From assembly GCA_943704525.1 (NCBI GenBank), contig CALSCQ010000485.1, positions 1-15,000 on the forward strand: 15,000 bases of DNA, given 5' to 3'. This DNA is from Pigoraptor vietnamica. Its lineage: Eukaryota; Opisthokonta; Filasterea. The position numbers were made by a program, and so were the translations under genes. The notes beneath the pieces were generated by a model. It ran no database searches, had not been told where the DNA came from, and worked only from the letters and a program-made list of their open reading frames with translations. Of this stretch, positions 1-14,090 are shown one piece after another; within the stretch, counting starts at the first letter, position 1, and the number at the start of each line of letters is the position of its first letter.

Positions 1-241
1 GGGGGGGGGATGGGATTGTATTGGAAAACGCATCCCGCGTGTGTACACTTTTGCAAGTGTTGAGTGTTGCGTCCGTGAAGCACACTCACGTGCTTGCGAA
101 CACACACACTTGTTTGCCTATATTTGTATGGTGGTTCCCTTGCGGAATTTGCGCGGGAGACTCTCTCATTGCTTCGGAGTGCGTGACTTGTTAGTGACAG
201 TGTGCCGTGCATCAACCTCACACTCCCTCGCCCATTCGCAG
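1..241 (+). other. 3' part of an LSM7 intron
   Basis: The stretch starts with nine G residues at the window edge and is rich in CA/TG runs. It ends in a pyrimidine-rich tract and CAG directly before the LSM7 exon. I see no exon encoding the Sm1 motif here, so the intron is inferred to be at least 241 nt. Confidence 0.6.
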
Positions 242-375
242 ATCCGGACGATCCCTATCGCCTCCTCGACGAGACGCGCAGCCTCGGTCTCATAGTGGCG
301 CGAGGAATGACGGTCGTGCTCATATGTCCGACGGACGGCTACGAGTCGATTGCGAACCCGTTTATCCAAGAATAG
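242..375 (+). CDS. LSM7: LSM7, U6 snRNA-associated Sm-like protein, last exon (5' partial)
   Basis: This is the terminal coding exon of LSM7, a subunit of the Lsm1-7 ring (cytoplasmic mRNA decapping and decay) and the Lsm2-8 ring (nuclear U6 snRNA). A pyrimidine-rich acceptor ends in CAG at 239-241. The exon opens with two bases of a split codon, then gives 43 residues beginning PDDPYRLLDETRSLG and ending NPFIQE before TAG at 373-375. The Sm2 motif is visible as GLIVARGMTVVLICP, with the characteristic RG. Human LSM7, from memory, has the same order: DPDDQYKL, then LGLVVCRG, VVLICP and NPFIQ near the C-terminus. The Sm1 half is not in the window: bases 1-241 look like intron and show no recognisable exon. 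The exon is too short and lacks an ATG in the right place, so a plain ORF scan misses it. Confidence 0.9.
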
Positions 376-382
376 CCGCGAA

Positions 383-480
383 TACACTTGCGGTTGTGTA
401 TATGGGACCGTGTTGGACGTCGACAAGCGTCTACACTGGCGGTTGTGTATATGGGACTGTGTTGGACGTTGACAAGCGTC
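383..480 (+). repeat. 49-bp tandem duplication, two copies
   Basis: Copies at 383-431 and 432-480 are directly adjacent and differ at three positions. Each contains the core GGTTGTGTATATGGGAC and ends in GACAAGCGTC. The array starts seven bases after the LSM7 stop codon, so it probably lies in the LSM7 3' UTR or just beyond it. The unit length is not a multiple of three and no protein reading is convincing. Confidence 0.9.
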
Positions 481-1394
481 TGCCTTCTTTACAGGATATG
501 CATGTGCGCACTCACACACGCCGCAATACGATGCCGTTCCGCCGCCGCTGTGCGACGAGGCCACGACCCACGCAGTTCGACTGGCCATTAGAACACAGCA
601 CTGCTCATAACCGCGTAAGAAGAGCAAAAGATAGTCACTGAGCCTGCCTTTCCGATCGGGCTGTCGAGAACAGGGGATGTCGGGCTCGGTCGCAGCCGCG
701 TGTGGTGTTGTTTGCGGGTGCTCGTGTGTGTGCTGTCACCACTGCCGCATTTGACTTTACTGGCTTGAATTGACTTCTCTGCAAAATCTACCCATTTTTG
801 CAGTTATCCAAATTAATAGTCCCCAGGGCCACCCCATTAACCAAGGTCATAGCACGTCACACGCACGCACACACACCCTTTTCAGCCGAACGACGTTCGC
901 GTTCTCCGTCACAGGCACACACACGAGCGCTCTTTCACTCTCGCACGCATTCGCAGCACATTGTTTTTGCCCGTCTTCACAAGCACACAGACGCATCACG
1001 CAAGGCGGCCCCACTGCTTACACTCTGCCGCGCACGTCTTATCGCGTACGAGTTATCTGCGCGCGCACTGCTGCCCCCGCACCAGAAGCTGCGCAGCTTT
1101 TACTGGCGAGCTCTCTATTGACGCCGTGCGCCATTGACAGTGGCATCGTACTAGTTCATGTGCATGGCATCGCGAAAAGCGGCGTGATTGCGGCAGTGGA
1201 TGTGGTTATCCGACAGTGTCTCGTATTCGTCGTACTCGAGGCGATCTTCGTCACAGGCTGTCGCGACGTGTGCAGCCTCGCATACGCTTGGCCCGCGTGG
1301 CTGTGTCGTCGATTTTGATCCGCCGGCGTTTTTACGAATAATCTGCTGGTGATTAAGGAGGGAGAGGACGAGTGCCGCGAGCGAGGGCTCGAGA
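481..1394. other. Intergenic region between LSM7 and the Rab gene; no recognised gene
   Basis: I read all frames on both strands and found no known domain. Open frames in this stretch translate to Arg/Ser/His-rich sequence typical of chance GC-rich DNA. The 850-1000 part is rich in CACA and other CA dinucleotides. The right end must hold the Rab promoter and 5' UTR. No convincing TATA box was seen. Confidence 0.5.
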
Positions 1395-2367
1395 ATGGGG
1401 AAGCCCCGCGTCGTGACGCAGTGGCCGCTGTCGTTCACGGCGGCATCGTCCGTCGATGGCGGCAAGACGGGTTTCCACTTCAAAGTCGAGTCGCGCTACA
1501 CGCAGCAAGGGTCTGCGTCCAAGGCGAAGAACGCCAAGGTGATTCTCATTGGGAATTCGGACGTGGGAAAGACGAGCGTCATCAACCGATTCTCCAAGAA
1601 CAAGTTCGACGTGAACTACAAGGCGACGATCGGCGTCGATTTTGTCGTGGAAGAGTACCTGTTTCTCAACGCGCCCTTCTCGCTGCACGTGTGGGACACG
1701 GCCGGTCAGGAGCGGTTCAAGAGCATCGCGTGCTCGTACTTTCGGGGCGCCCACGCGATTATGATTGTGTTTGATCTGTCGGAACCGGCGACGCTGACGA
1801 GCACGAAGCGGTGGCTGGACGATGCCCTCCGCGAGAACCCCCGCAAGAACCTGCTCATCTTCCTCGTCGGCAACAAGCGCGACAAGTGCAAGAACGCGCC
1901 TCCTATTGGCGTGGGACAGCCGACGCTACCCGAGGCACTGAAGGCGGCGGAAGAGATGGGCGCGGAGTACTGGGAAGTGAGCGCGAGCACGGGCGACAAC
2001 ATTGAGCGGCTGTTTGCGCGCGTCGCGGGGCTGCTGTTTGAGCAGCAGGTGATACAGGAGATCGACAGGAGAGGGAGCGGGAGCATCGACGCAGGGCCCC
2101 AAATTGGGCAGAAGCTCTCGACGCCGAGTGAGTTGAAGTGGCTTTTGGGGCTGTTTTTGCGCGTTTGTTGAGGGCTGTGTGTTCGGAAGTGGTGCGCTTC
2201 TGTTTTGTAGCTGTTGGGTAGGGGCTCGGGATTGATCATTTCCTGTCGGTCGCACTGGTTGGTTCGAGTCGTTTGCGAAGCGCCTTTTTTAAAACTGCTT
2301 TTCTATTGTATTAACAGGGCCCAGCGTGGCGTCACCGACCAAAGAGAGCTCATGCTGCGAGGGATGA
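1395..2367 (+). CDS. Rab34/Rab36-like small GTPase, two exons
   Basis: The model is join(1395..2127, 2318..2367), 260 residues. It is a Rab GTPase that switches between GDP and GTP on membranes to direct vesicle traffic. All G boxes are present: P-loop GNSDVGKT at 53-60, switch I KATIGVDF at 76-83, WDTAGQE at 100-106 with catalytic Gln105, NKRD at 160-163, and SAS at 196-198. Closest by memory is Rab34/36: shared features are an N-terminal extension of about 45 residues before the P-loop, NYKATIGVDF, ERFKSIA, the YFRGAHAIMIVF stretch and AEYWEVS. The start is the first ATG after an in-frame TGA at 1350-1352. Exon 1 ends at a GTGAGT donor. The join gives the tail KESSCCEG, a CCXX dicysteine motif for double geranylgeranylation. 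Rab34 in animals acts in ciliary-vesicle formation and lysosome positioning; that role here is inference. Rab34 and Rab36 cannot be separated by eye. Confidence 0.93.
2128..2317 (+). other. Rab gene intron, 190 nt
   Basis: The donor is GTGAGT at 2128-2133. The acceptor is a T-rich tract ending AACAG at 2313-2317. Removing it joins one base of exon 1 to two of exon 2 (AGG, Arg245). Without splicing, the frame ends at 2171 with a single terminal Cys and no dicysteine motif. Confidence 0.85.
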
Positions 2368-2770
2368 TCGGCGCACACTTCACACACGCGACCATCGCTC
2401 CCACTTTGCTCTCCGTCCCGCACGCGCCGTTGACCCGCCACATTGTTTCTGCTCGCGCCCCCGTGCACGCACGCGTCACCGCCACTGTATAGTTTGTCAC
2501 CTCACGCGCGTCCGCCTTCGCGTTTTCGTCGTATGCTTTTGTCGTTGCGTATCGCGCTGTCGCGGCAGGGCCGCCATGTCACCATGTCAAGCAAACGCAC
2601 AGTACACTTCATGATGAACACTTCAGACGTCACGCAATGAGGATTGTATTGTATTTACTACCCTCTGTGCATCAGCGCGCGCAACTCTTACGTCCGCGCC
2701 ACTGTCCTCACGCCTGTCGAGACGATAACGGCCGTACTTGTGTGCGAGCCACCCACCAGACCCAGTGAGT
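2368..2770. other. Tail-to-tail spacer between the Rab and thioesterase genes
   Basis: About 400 bp separate the two stop codons of these convergent genes, so both 3' UTRs must lie here or overlap. No AATAAA signal was seen on either strand, and no convincing coding sequence. An A-rich stretch on the minus strand near 2641-2660 is the only candidate poly(A)-related feature and is weak. Confidence 0.5.
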
Positions 2771-6694
<3,924 letters not shown>

Positions 6695-6940
6695 TTGCGT
6701 TGATGCGTGTCTCTATATGTGCCACAAGTGACGTGAGCAGCGCGCATCACCAACGACAGTTTTTGGCGAAAAGACCGATCGATCGCCGAGGCCTTTCAAA
6801 TGCCGCAGGAGAGAAGGGCTTTATGCGATCGGTCGTAGAGAACAGCGTGCACGCACGAAGGCGTATGGCAAACTGTGGGGCCGTCGTCGTGTCCGTGTTG
6901 TCGTGAGTAAGGCCCCTTTTCCACGGGTAACATTCCATTT

Positions 6941-6952
6941 CCGAGATCTCGG
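6941..6952. promoter_or_regulatory. Perfect 12-bp palindrome, possible factor-binding site
   Basis: CCGAGATCTCGG is its own reverse complement and lies in the divergent promoter region. It is followed within 15-30 bp by two GCGAATTC copies spaced one helical turn apart. No known factor is assigned. Confidence 0.3.
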
Positions 6953-7030
6953 TTAAAATGGTGCGCGAATTCTCGGCGAATTCCAGTTGTGGCTGAGGCT
7001 GTGAAACAGCCGTTTCTGCGGTGCTGAGCA

Positions 7031-7151
<121 letters not shown>

Positions 7152-7193
7152 CATCTCTCTCCATTTTTGCACTATTGATCTACGCCCTCGACA

Positions 7194-7214
7194 ATGCCAC
7201 GCGCGTGCATGTGA
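7194..7214 (+). other. Short upstream ORF in the presumed pecanex 5' leader
   Basis: ATG at 7194 encodes six codons and a TGA at 7212-7214. A second in-frame ATG directly abuts that TGA. A separate start-stop element (ATG TGA) lies at 7317-7322. All precede the pecanex ATG at 7396. They matter only if transcription starts upstream of them, which is not shown. Confidence 0.3.
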
Positions 7215-7395
7215 AGACGCGCAAAGCGCTGCATTGCGGCCGATAGTTGTGAAAGGACTTGTGCGGATTTGCGTGAAGCCAACACTGCGGCGTGTGCCTG
7301 TAAACGCTCGCGCACAATGTGAGGTTCGCGTCGCCAGGCACCTTCGCCATCCCCCTCGCCCTCTGGGGCAGAGGGCGGACTGCGCCGTCGCGAAG

Positions 7396-10300
7396 ATGAT
7401 GCCACCGGCGCTCAAGGAGTTTGTCACGCACGGCTTCGTGTCGACCGTCACGGGCGGGCTCCACTACGACAGTCACGCGGGAACGGCAATCAACATTGTG
7501 CATCTCTATGCCTTTCTGTGGCTCATGATCTTCCCGTACTTGCTCTACCTGGTGAGTTTCATGCGTAACTTCATGTGGAGTGATGTGCTCTGTCGTCGTC
7601 TCATATCCACACGAATCTGACTCTGCCGCAACCTCGCACACGCAGAGCTTCCCCGACAGCGACTCGCAGGCCTACTTTGCGTGGTCGGCTGTGTACACGG
7701 CGGTGACGGTTCTTCTCTTCGCCCTCATCAAGCTCGGCAACTACTTGCTGCACCGCGCTTTCGACCGCCTGAGCACCGACGAAACCCCCCTCGACGACAT
7801 CTCCACGTCCCTCCCTACCGACGCCACGCTGCAATCTCGCCGTCCGCCGCTACAGGCCGTCGCCAGCGGCATCTCGATCAGCTCGGATTACAGCGTGAGC
7901 AGTCTTACGGCACCCAACAGGGGCATACGTCGCAGGCCGGCAGCCCATGTGCGCCGCCGCCCGCGCTCGCGTCCCAGCATCATTAGCGTTAGCTTGCCCG
8001 ACGATCCCGTCGAGATCACTGTCGTGGACGAATCGGCAATCGACGGATCGGTTGCGGGCACGCACGAAGCTGTATCACGTGTTCAGTCGGGCGTTCCCTC
8101 GGACGACGCGCGTCCAGACGACTCGGCGCCGTCGGCACCGGGCGATGCAGCCCGCACCTTTCCGCGGCCCCGCAGCCGCACGGGCCAAAATCGCCCTCGC
8201 GATGGGCTGCGCGAGCTCGAGGCGCTCTCGGCGCATTCGATGAATGACGACGGGGGCGATCCGAGGGAGCCGCAGCACGGCGACGCTGTGATGGCGATGG
8301 AGCTGTCGCACGAGCACGTGGACCTCGGCCTCGGCGCACTGTCGGGCCATAAATTGACGGCCGTGCGCGCCCTCTCGGACGCCGGGGACAAGGGAAAGCG
8401 GCCGCTTGAGTCGCCGCACAGCGATTCGGAATCCGACATCACGGCGCTTGGAGCTGGTCCGTCCCGGCGTGTACGCAGCACGTCGGCCACGGAAGTCGCA
8501 TCAGCTGCGCCGCGAGGGGAGCTGTCGCGCGCATCAGACAGTGCCGGCGCTTTGGACGATCGTGGGGAGAGCGGCGGAGAACCGGCGGTAGTGCATGTCG
8601 ACTTGGTGGACACTGGTGGGCTCCTGTTGTATAGATGACGACGGCTAACGTGTCTTGCTGGCATGTCTTTTTTGTGTGGCGCACGCTGTTTATTAATGCG
8701 CGTAACATTCCGCAGTGGACAAGCCCAGGGGCTCGACGGCCGTTTCGGATGCGCGCGAGGGCAGCATTGCGAGCGGCGATGGCCGCAGCACAAGCGAAGG
8801 GATTGCCCATGACACGCATCGGTCGGCACCCCCTCCGCCCCACCGCGATCCCTCGGTCTTCTCCTTTGGTGCGGCCTCGGCGCACGGGACGCTTGTGGAC
8901 GCGCTGAGCATGGCCGATAGCGACGCCACGTCACGCATGCACTACGATGAAATGAGCATAGGGACGCTGGGCTTGGACACGCGCTCGAACGCCGACGCCA
9001 AGAGCCTCAGCATGCGCGGCCACAGAGGCCGGCACGACAGCGAGGCGGATGCAGAGAGCGCGAACGTGGACTATGAGGCGGAGGACTCGCACTCTGTGAC
9101 CAACGAATCGATGGCACCGCGTGCGGCGCCCCCTCAGTTTACGTCGCTGGTCCCGACTAGAACGTCGCCCAGCCCGTCTCGGCGCCAAGGGGGCGACGGC
9201 GAAGGGGATTTCCACGACGTCAACCTTGACGCTGTCGAGGTCGTAGTGGCCGAGCTCGAGGGGTCGCCCGCGTGGATGCTGCCTTACCTTCATGGAGGCT
9301 CGCGACTGTCTCGTCGTTCGTCCGCTGCAGCCCACGCCGAACGAGAGGCCGGGCGTCCCGACGACTCGGGATTCGAGGGCGCGATATCGCCCGCGGACGC
9401 CGTCGCGATGCTCTCGGGCGTCTCCATCCCCCTTGCAGATCCGGACGCGGGACTGCCGAGGATGCGGCCCATGTCGTCCTCGTCAGTACGAAAGCCTCGG
9501 GCGCGCATCATCCGGCCATTTGCGCCGCTGAGCAATTGGGCGATGGAGGTTGACTTTGACCGCATGGCGCTGCAGCAGATGCTCGATAAGGACGACGCGC
9601 TCGTGTGGTCCGTTGCAAGCGTTCTCCTCGCGGGGACGGTCGCGGGCGTCGCGTGCGCGGTGACGTCGTTCTACACGGGGTTCGCGGCGGCGTGGCTCTG
9701 GTTTGTGGTGGCTGGGTGCCACTACTCGCTACTCAAGAGTCCCCAGCCGGACTCGATGTCGCCCGCCGTGGCGACGTCGTCCCACGGGACGTCCACGGCG
9801 CGCTCGGTCTTCTTTATCGCGTTTGCCTTTTGCGCGCTGCTCCTCGTCGACGTTGGGTGCGCCGGTGGTTGCAACAATCACGACGCGTACGGTGTGCCGT
9901 TGCTCGGTCCGGGCGTCGTGGAGTTTATGGCCCGTGTTGTGGAAGGTGCGCTGTTGGTGTTTGCGTGCGTCCATGTACGTACGTACGTGACCGCATTGCC
10001 TCGCATGTCGCAAAGACCGCTGACACTCTTGAGTGTTCGCTCCGTTTGCAGTGCTCATTCTTGTCCTTCCGGCGATGTTTCTGCTCGGCCTTCTTCCACA
10101 AGCCAAAACGTTCGCGTTTTACGTCTTTGAGCAGACAGACATTCACCTCCTTGGCGGCACCGGTGCGTGCCCTTGTCGTGGCGCCTTTCCCTCTTATTTC
10201 AGTAGCGTGATTTTTGTTCCTTCATTCAAGTCAACTCGCTCACGCACACGACGCCAATTGCATTCGTAGGCTCGAGTTCGCTGTCTGCCGCCGTCTATTC

Positions 10301-13300
10301 GGTTGCGAAGTGCATGGCGGTTGCGGCTGCATGCGCGCCAATCTGTGCGCACGCGCTTCGCTACGGCGGCAGCAATGGACCGGGCACGACAACGGCTTTT
10401 TCAGTTTACGTCGGTCTCCTGGTGGGCCTGTGCCATCTCTTGAGCAAGCGCCCGAGCAGCATCGCGACGGCGTGGGATTCTAGCGGTGGCTTTTTGGGCA
10501 AGGCGTGCGCGGCCGCAGCGTCGCAGCATAGCCCCGGCGCAGAGAGTGACCGCGTACCGTTCCCGCGTGTGTCGGTGGTGGGTTTACGGGGCTAGTGCCT
10601 CTTTGCACCCCAGCATGCACTGGGATTTTGTTTCTCATGAGCGCGTGTGTATTGAACTAACAGGCCCTTTGTGTTGTGTCGCAGTCCCTTCGTCTCGTGA
10701 GCGATGTACTCTCCGCGCTCGTGATTGGCATCGCGTACTTTCTCCTGCACCTCACGGGCTGCTTCGACGCCCTCCAGTCGACGCTCCGTACGACCTTCTC
10801 GTGCGTCGCGGCGGTCGTTGGATTCGTTGCGCATTACCTCTTTCCGCAGTTCCGAAAGCGCTATCCGTTTTTGCTCTTCGCCAAGCCCATCCTCAAGATG
10901 GCCGAGTTCAACCGCTACGAAGCTTCGGGTGCGTAGTGGGCGCGCGCACGCCGTGCGCGGGCTTGCTTCTGCGCTGCTGATGGCTTCGGTATCGTCGATA
11001 ATCGGTCCATCGCGATGTGAGATTCTCACGAGTTCTCTCTCTTTGTTACCTCCATCGCCGCAGGACCCGCCAAGACGATGTGGTTTGAGCGCGCGTTTGT
11101 CTGGACTGTGTGGGTCGAGAAGCACGTGCTCTATCCCGTCATATTTGTGAGCGCCCTGTCGGTGGACGCGGAGAAAGTGGCCTTCAAGTTTCACTGGAGG
11201 TTTGTGTGGGCGTGGTTGGGGATTGCATTGCGGTGACATCTCAGCGTTGCCAGCCCCACGTGCGGCGTTGAAAATTGGCACTTGACTCGCATGCAAAGGG
11301 TTGAAGCTTCCGTCACTCATATATGCGTGCTTACTCTCAGCTACGGCGCGGCGTTTGCGACGACGATGGCCGGCATCAAGCTGCTGCGCGGGGCGTTCAT
11401 GGACTGCTCGGAGGCGTTCGTGGTGCTTGTCGCCTCCCTACTTGCGTTTGAGTACGACGCGGAGGGGTGGACGGAGACGTTTCTCTTCAACTACTTTGTG
11501 TTGTCCATCGTCATATCGAAGGTGCGACACTCTCCAGACGTTGAGATGCCTTCACGTGCCCCTCTGTGTGCATCGCAATATGCAGTATTCGCTTTCGCTT
11601 ATTGCTGTTTCTTGTCATTGGGTTTTGGCTGGGCCTTCGGATTGACCTCTCTCGTTGCCATCTCACACTTTCTCGTGCAGCTTCACGAGCTCTCCCTCAA
11701 GCTCCGCTTCGTGTTCGTGTACCTCGCTCCGTGGAACCAGGGGTGGGGGTCGGCCGCCCACGTCTTCCTCCAGCCCCTCGGCATACCACGTATCCGCACA
11801 GTAATTGCCGACTCGTCTCTTTACGTTCCGCACACACACGCACATGCCACACACAATTGCTTGTCGCTCCTCCCGCAGCGCACAGTGTAGATGTCCAATC
11901 ACTTCGACCACCCTCTTGAGACAGACTGCCAACGCGTTCATGATTCTTACTGCACTGTGCACACTCGCCTTGGACGCTCTTTCCGCAACACTGTGTTCGC
12001 CATCGCGATTTTGCTCGTGTTGTTCCCCTTGACCACACACGCATCGTCGCTCACAGACATGACGCTCCTCGTCACGCTCGCGACCTTCTCGACCATCTTC
12101 TCTGCGCCCTTCTTCCCGCTTGTCGGCAGCGCCGTCTTTCTCATATCGTACGTGCGGCCTGTCAAGTTTTGGGAGAAGAGCTACAGTACAAGCGTGCCCT
12201 CGGACGTTGTTGCGGCGGACGGGTCGGCGTCGACGGCGAACGCCGATGTTTCGAACGAGTCTGGTGGGTTGCCCTCTCAAGATGTGCGGCTGTTGACTCT
12301 CATGATGTGCGCATTGGAAAGCGTGGCGCATGGCAGCGATAAATGTGGTCATGTAGTGGCATTTTGTGTTTGCGTGTACGGGTCCAACCCTATCCGTCGT
12401 GGATTCGCGTAACACGTAACGCCCCTTCAGGCGCGCGGAACAGCAGCCGAAACGCCCTCTTCTACCAGCACCTTGCGCTTTCTCTCCAGAAGAGCCTCTG
12501 CAGCGACGTCACGCTCGGTCGCCTCGGGGCCGTGTCTGCGGGCGATTTTTTTCTGCTACTCAACGACCACCTCACCGCGATTGTGCACATCGTGTCCATC
12601 GGCAACGAATACGTCACCTTTCAACTTCGCGGCCTCGAGTTCAAGGGTGTGTGTTTGCACAATTTGCGAAACTCATTTTGCAAAACTCAGTTCCGTATGT
12701 CGGCGAAGGCAGCAACCTTGACGATGGCAGTAATTATATGTAGTCGTGTTCGTTGAACGGCCGCGCTGAGTCGCCATGCTTCGCAGGGACGTATTGCCAG
12801 CAGCGCGAGCTCGAGGCGATCGGCCGCGACATCTCCAACGACGGCGAGGGTTGCCTGTGCTTTCGCTGCATTTCGCGCATCCCCAGCATGCTGGGCTTTA
12901 ACGCGGCGCTGGGGGCGCGCTGGAACGCGTGGGAGGTCGTGACACAGGAGATGGTGATCGACTCATACTCGATCGGGCTGAACCCCGCGTCCACGATCTT
13001 CAACACGTTCGATTTTCGCCTGAGCGCGCTGAGGAATCTGATATCGGCGATCGCGTATCATGCCGTCAACGCGCCCCATCTGATGGAGTGGATCGGGGAC
13101 GGCTGTGCGGTGGCGGCGACGCTCGACGCCCTCCCCGCCTCCCACCACGAAAGCAGCACGCACTTTTCGGTCCAGTGCGACATTGACTTTGACCCGTCGC
13201 GTCGCGGCGTCTCGCTCGTCGCCTTTATACAGGCGTACGGCGCGTGGGTGCACGATTGCGTGGAAAGGCGCAATGCCGCGAAGGCGCTGCCGGCGATATC

Positions 13301-14090
13301 TGTCGAGCTGCACCCGCGCGTTGTGCGCTTGTGCTATCTCCTCAGCCTTCTCGCTCGCCGGGTCATCGCGAGCCATAGCGATGCCGAGAACCCGTTTGTC
13401 GCGGGCTTCTCGCTCCTCTTCCGTGGCGGCGGTGGCGGGAGTGCGCTGGGCTACGAGGACGCTTGGGCGCTGGCGGACGCCGATCGGCTGATGAGCGTCG
13501 TGTGGACGTCCGCGCGCGTGGCTCTCAAGCTACACCAGGACAGCTTCTCGTGCGGCGACGAGTTCAACGACTTTGACGCCTACCACAGCTCGATGTTGAC
13601 GGCAGAGGAGGGGATTGTCATCTGCCACGAGGGGGATCCGCGGTGGCGACGGAGCGTCCTCGAGGGCTTCCCTCACTTGCTATCGGTTCGGTTCGATTCG
13701 GACGATTTGGGGAGGAGCGGCGACCACTCTATCCTCATGCTCAACCGGCGACACCTGAACTACCGTATGCTCAAGGTGAACCGCGAGGCCGTGCGCGGGC
13801 TGTGGGCGGGACAGCAGCACGAGCTCGTCTTTCTCCGCAACCGCAACAATGAGCGAGGGTCGATTCAGCAGATGAAGGCCGTCCTCCGCAACCTCATCAA
13901 CTCGTCGTGCGATCTGCCGATCGGATACCCCATCTACGTCTCGCCGCTCATCACGTCGTGCGTCCCGCTGAGTCCCCTGTGGGCGAGCACCCGCCGAGCG
14001 CTAGGCGCGGCGGCGGGCGCGTGGGCCATGGTGCGCGAGAAGGCGAAGGGGGTCATTTCGGCACCGCGAGAGGCACGTGATGCCCGTTGA
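7396..14090 (+). CDS. PCNX: Pecanex homologue, polytopic membrane protein, twelve exons
   Basis: The model is join(7396..7551, 7646..8615, 8716..9978, 10052..10162, 10270..10577, 10685..10928, 11064..11199, 11341..11521, 11681..11789, 12057..12263, 12431..12646, 12787..14090), 1734 residues, phases closing throughout. Pecanex is a multi-pass ER membrane protein; loss in Drosophila perturbs Notch signalling and ER shape. Biochemical activity is unknown. The N-terminus (STVTGGLHYDSHAGTAINIVHLY) matches the animal start; MM at 7396 is chosen on that basis and has A at -3. Two membrane segments (about 30-86) precede a disordered Ser/Asp-rich stretch (about 95-660). Then come many hydrophobic helices (about 670-1200) with landmarks HYSLLKSPQPDS, FLLGLLPQ, YLFPQFRKR and SYVRPVKFWEKSY. 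The Pecanex_C domain (about 1230-1680) has FQLRGLEFKGTYCQQRE, VIAHEGDP-like ICHEGDPRW, VRGLWAGQQHELVFLRNRN and INSSCDLPIGYPIYVSPL. The last 50 residues are Ala/Arg-rich. Which of the animal paralogues (PCNX1-4) is closest was not resolved, though the motifs resemble PCNX1-3. Confidence 0.95.
9979..10051 (+). other. Pecanex intron 3 with overlapping tandem donors
   Basis: A (GTAC) run at 9975-9988 gives three overlapping GTACGT donors, at 9975, 9979 and 9983, one in each reading phase. Only the middle one keeps frame with the CAG acceptor at 10049-10051. At 73 nt this is the shortest intron in the window. Confidence 0.8.
11522..11680 (+). other. Pecanex intron 8, stop-free and a multiple of three
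   Basis: Donor GTGCGA follows Lys1123 and the acceptor is CTCGTGCAG. The 159 nt have no in-frame stop, so retention would insert 53 residues. About the last 35 of these are strongly hydrophobic. Homology to animal pecanex, where KLWELLYKL follows directly, supports removal. Confidence 0.8.
11790..12056 (+). other. Pecanex intron 9, the longest in this gene
   Basis: This 267-nt intron has an unusual donor (GTATCC) after CCAC and acceptor CTCACAG at 12050-12056. The join gives IPHMTLL, collinear residue for residue with animal pecanex (VPHSAML) up to the FSAPFFPLVGSA stretch. Internal ATG-started frames inside it are chance. Confidence 0.8.

Noticed and set aside
770-1318. 182-codon plus-strand frame upstream of the Rab gene
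   Set aside because: No recognised similarity or domain. The composition suits chance in GC- and CA-rich DNA, and it probably covers the Rab promoter and leader.
1151-1483. 110-codon minus-strand frame with an acidic stretch, overlapping the Rab start
   Set aside because: Overlaps the confirmed Rab 5' end in antisense. No homology recognised and no splice context.
2255-2280. GGTTCGAGTC resembling a tRNA T-loop
   Set aside because: The flanking bases do not pair as a T stem, and no D or anticodon arm or acceptor stem is present. It sits inside the Rab intron.
2443-2640. Small plus-strand frames in the Rab-thioesterase spacer
   Set aside because: No similarity recognised, and they fall where both 3' UTRs are expected.
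8083-8934. 283-codon minus-strand frame opposite pecanex exons 2-3
   Set aside because: Arg/Pro/Ser-rich shadow that crosses a pecanex intron. The plus-strand exon joins keep phase.
11891-12056. ATG-started frame before pecanex exon 10
   Set aside because: Lies in intron 9. The animal alignment is collinear across the 11789/12057 join with no room for extra residues.
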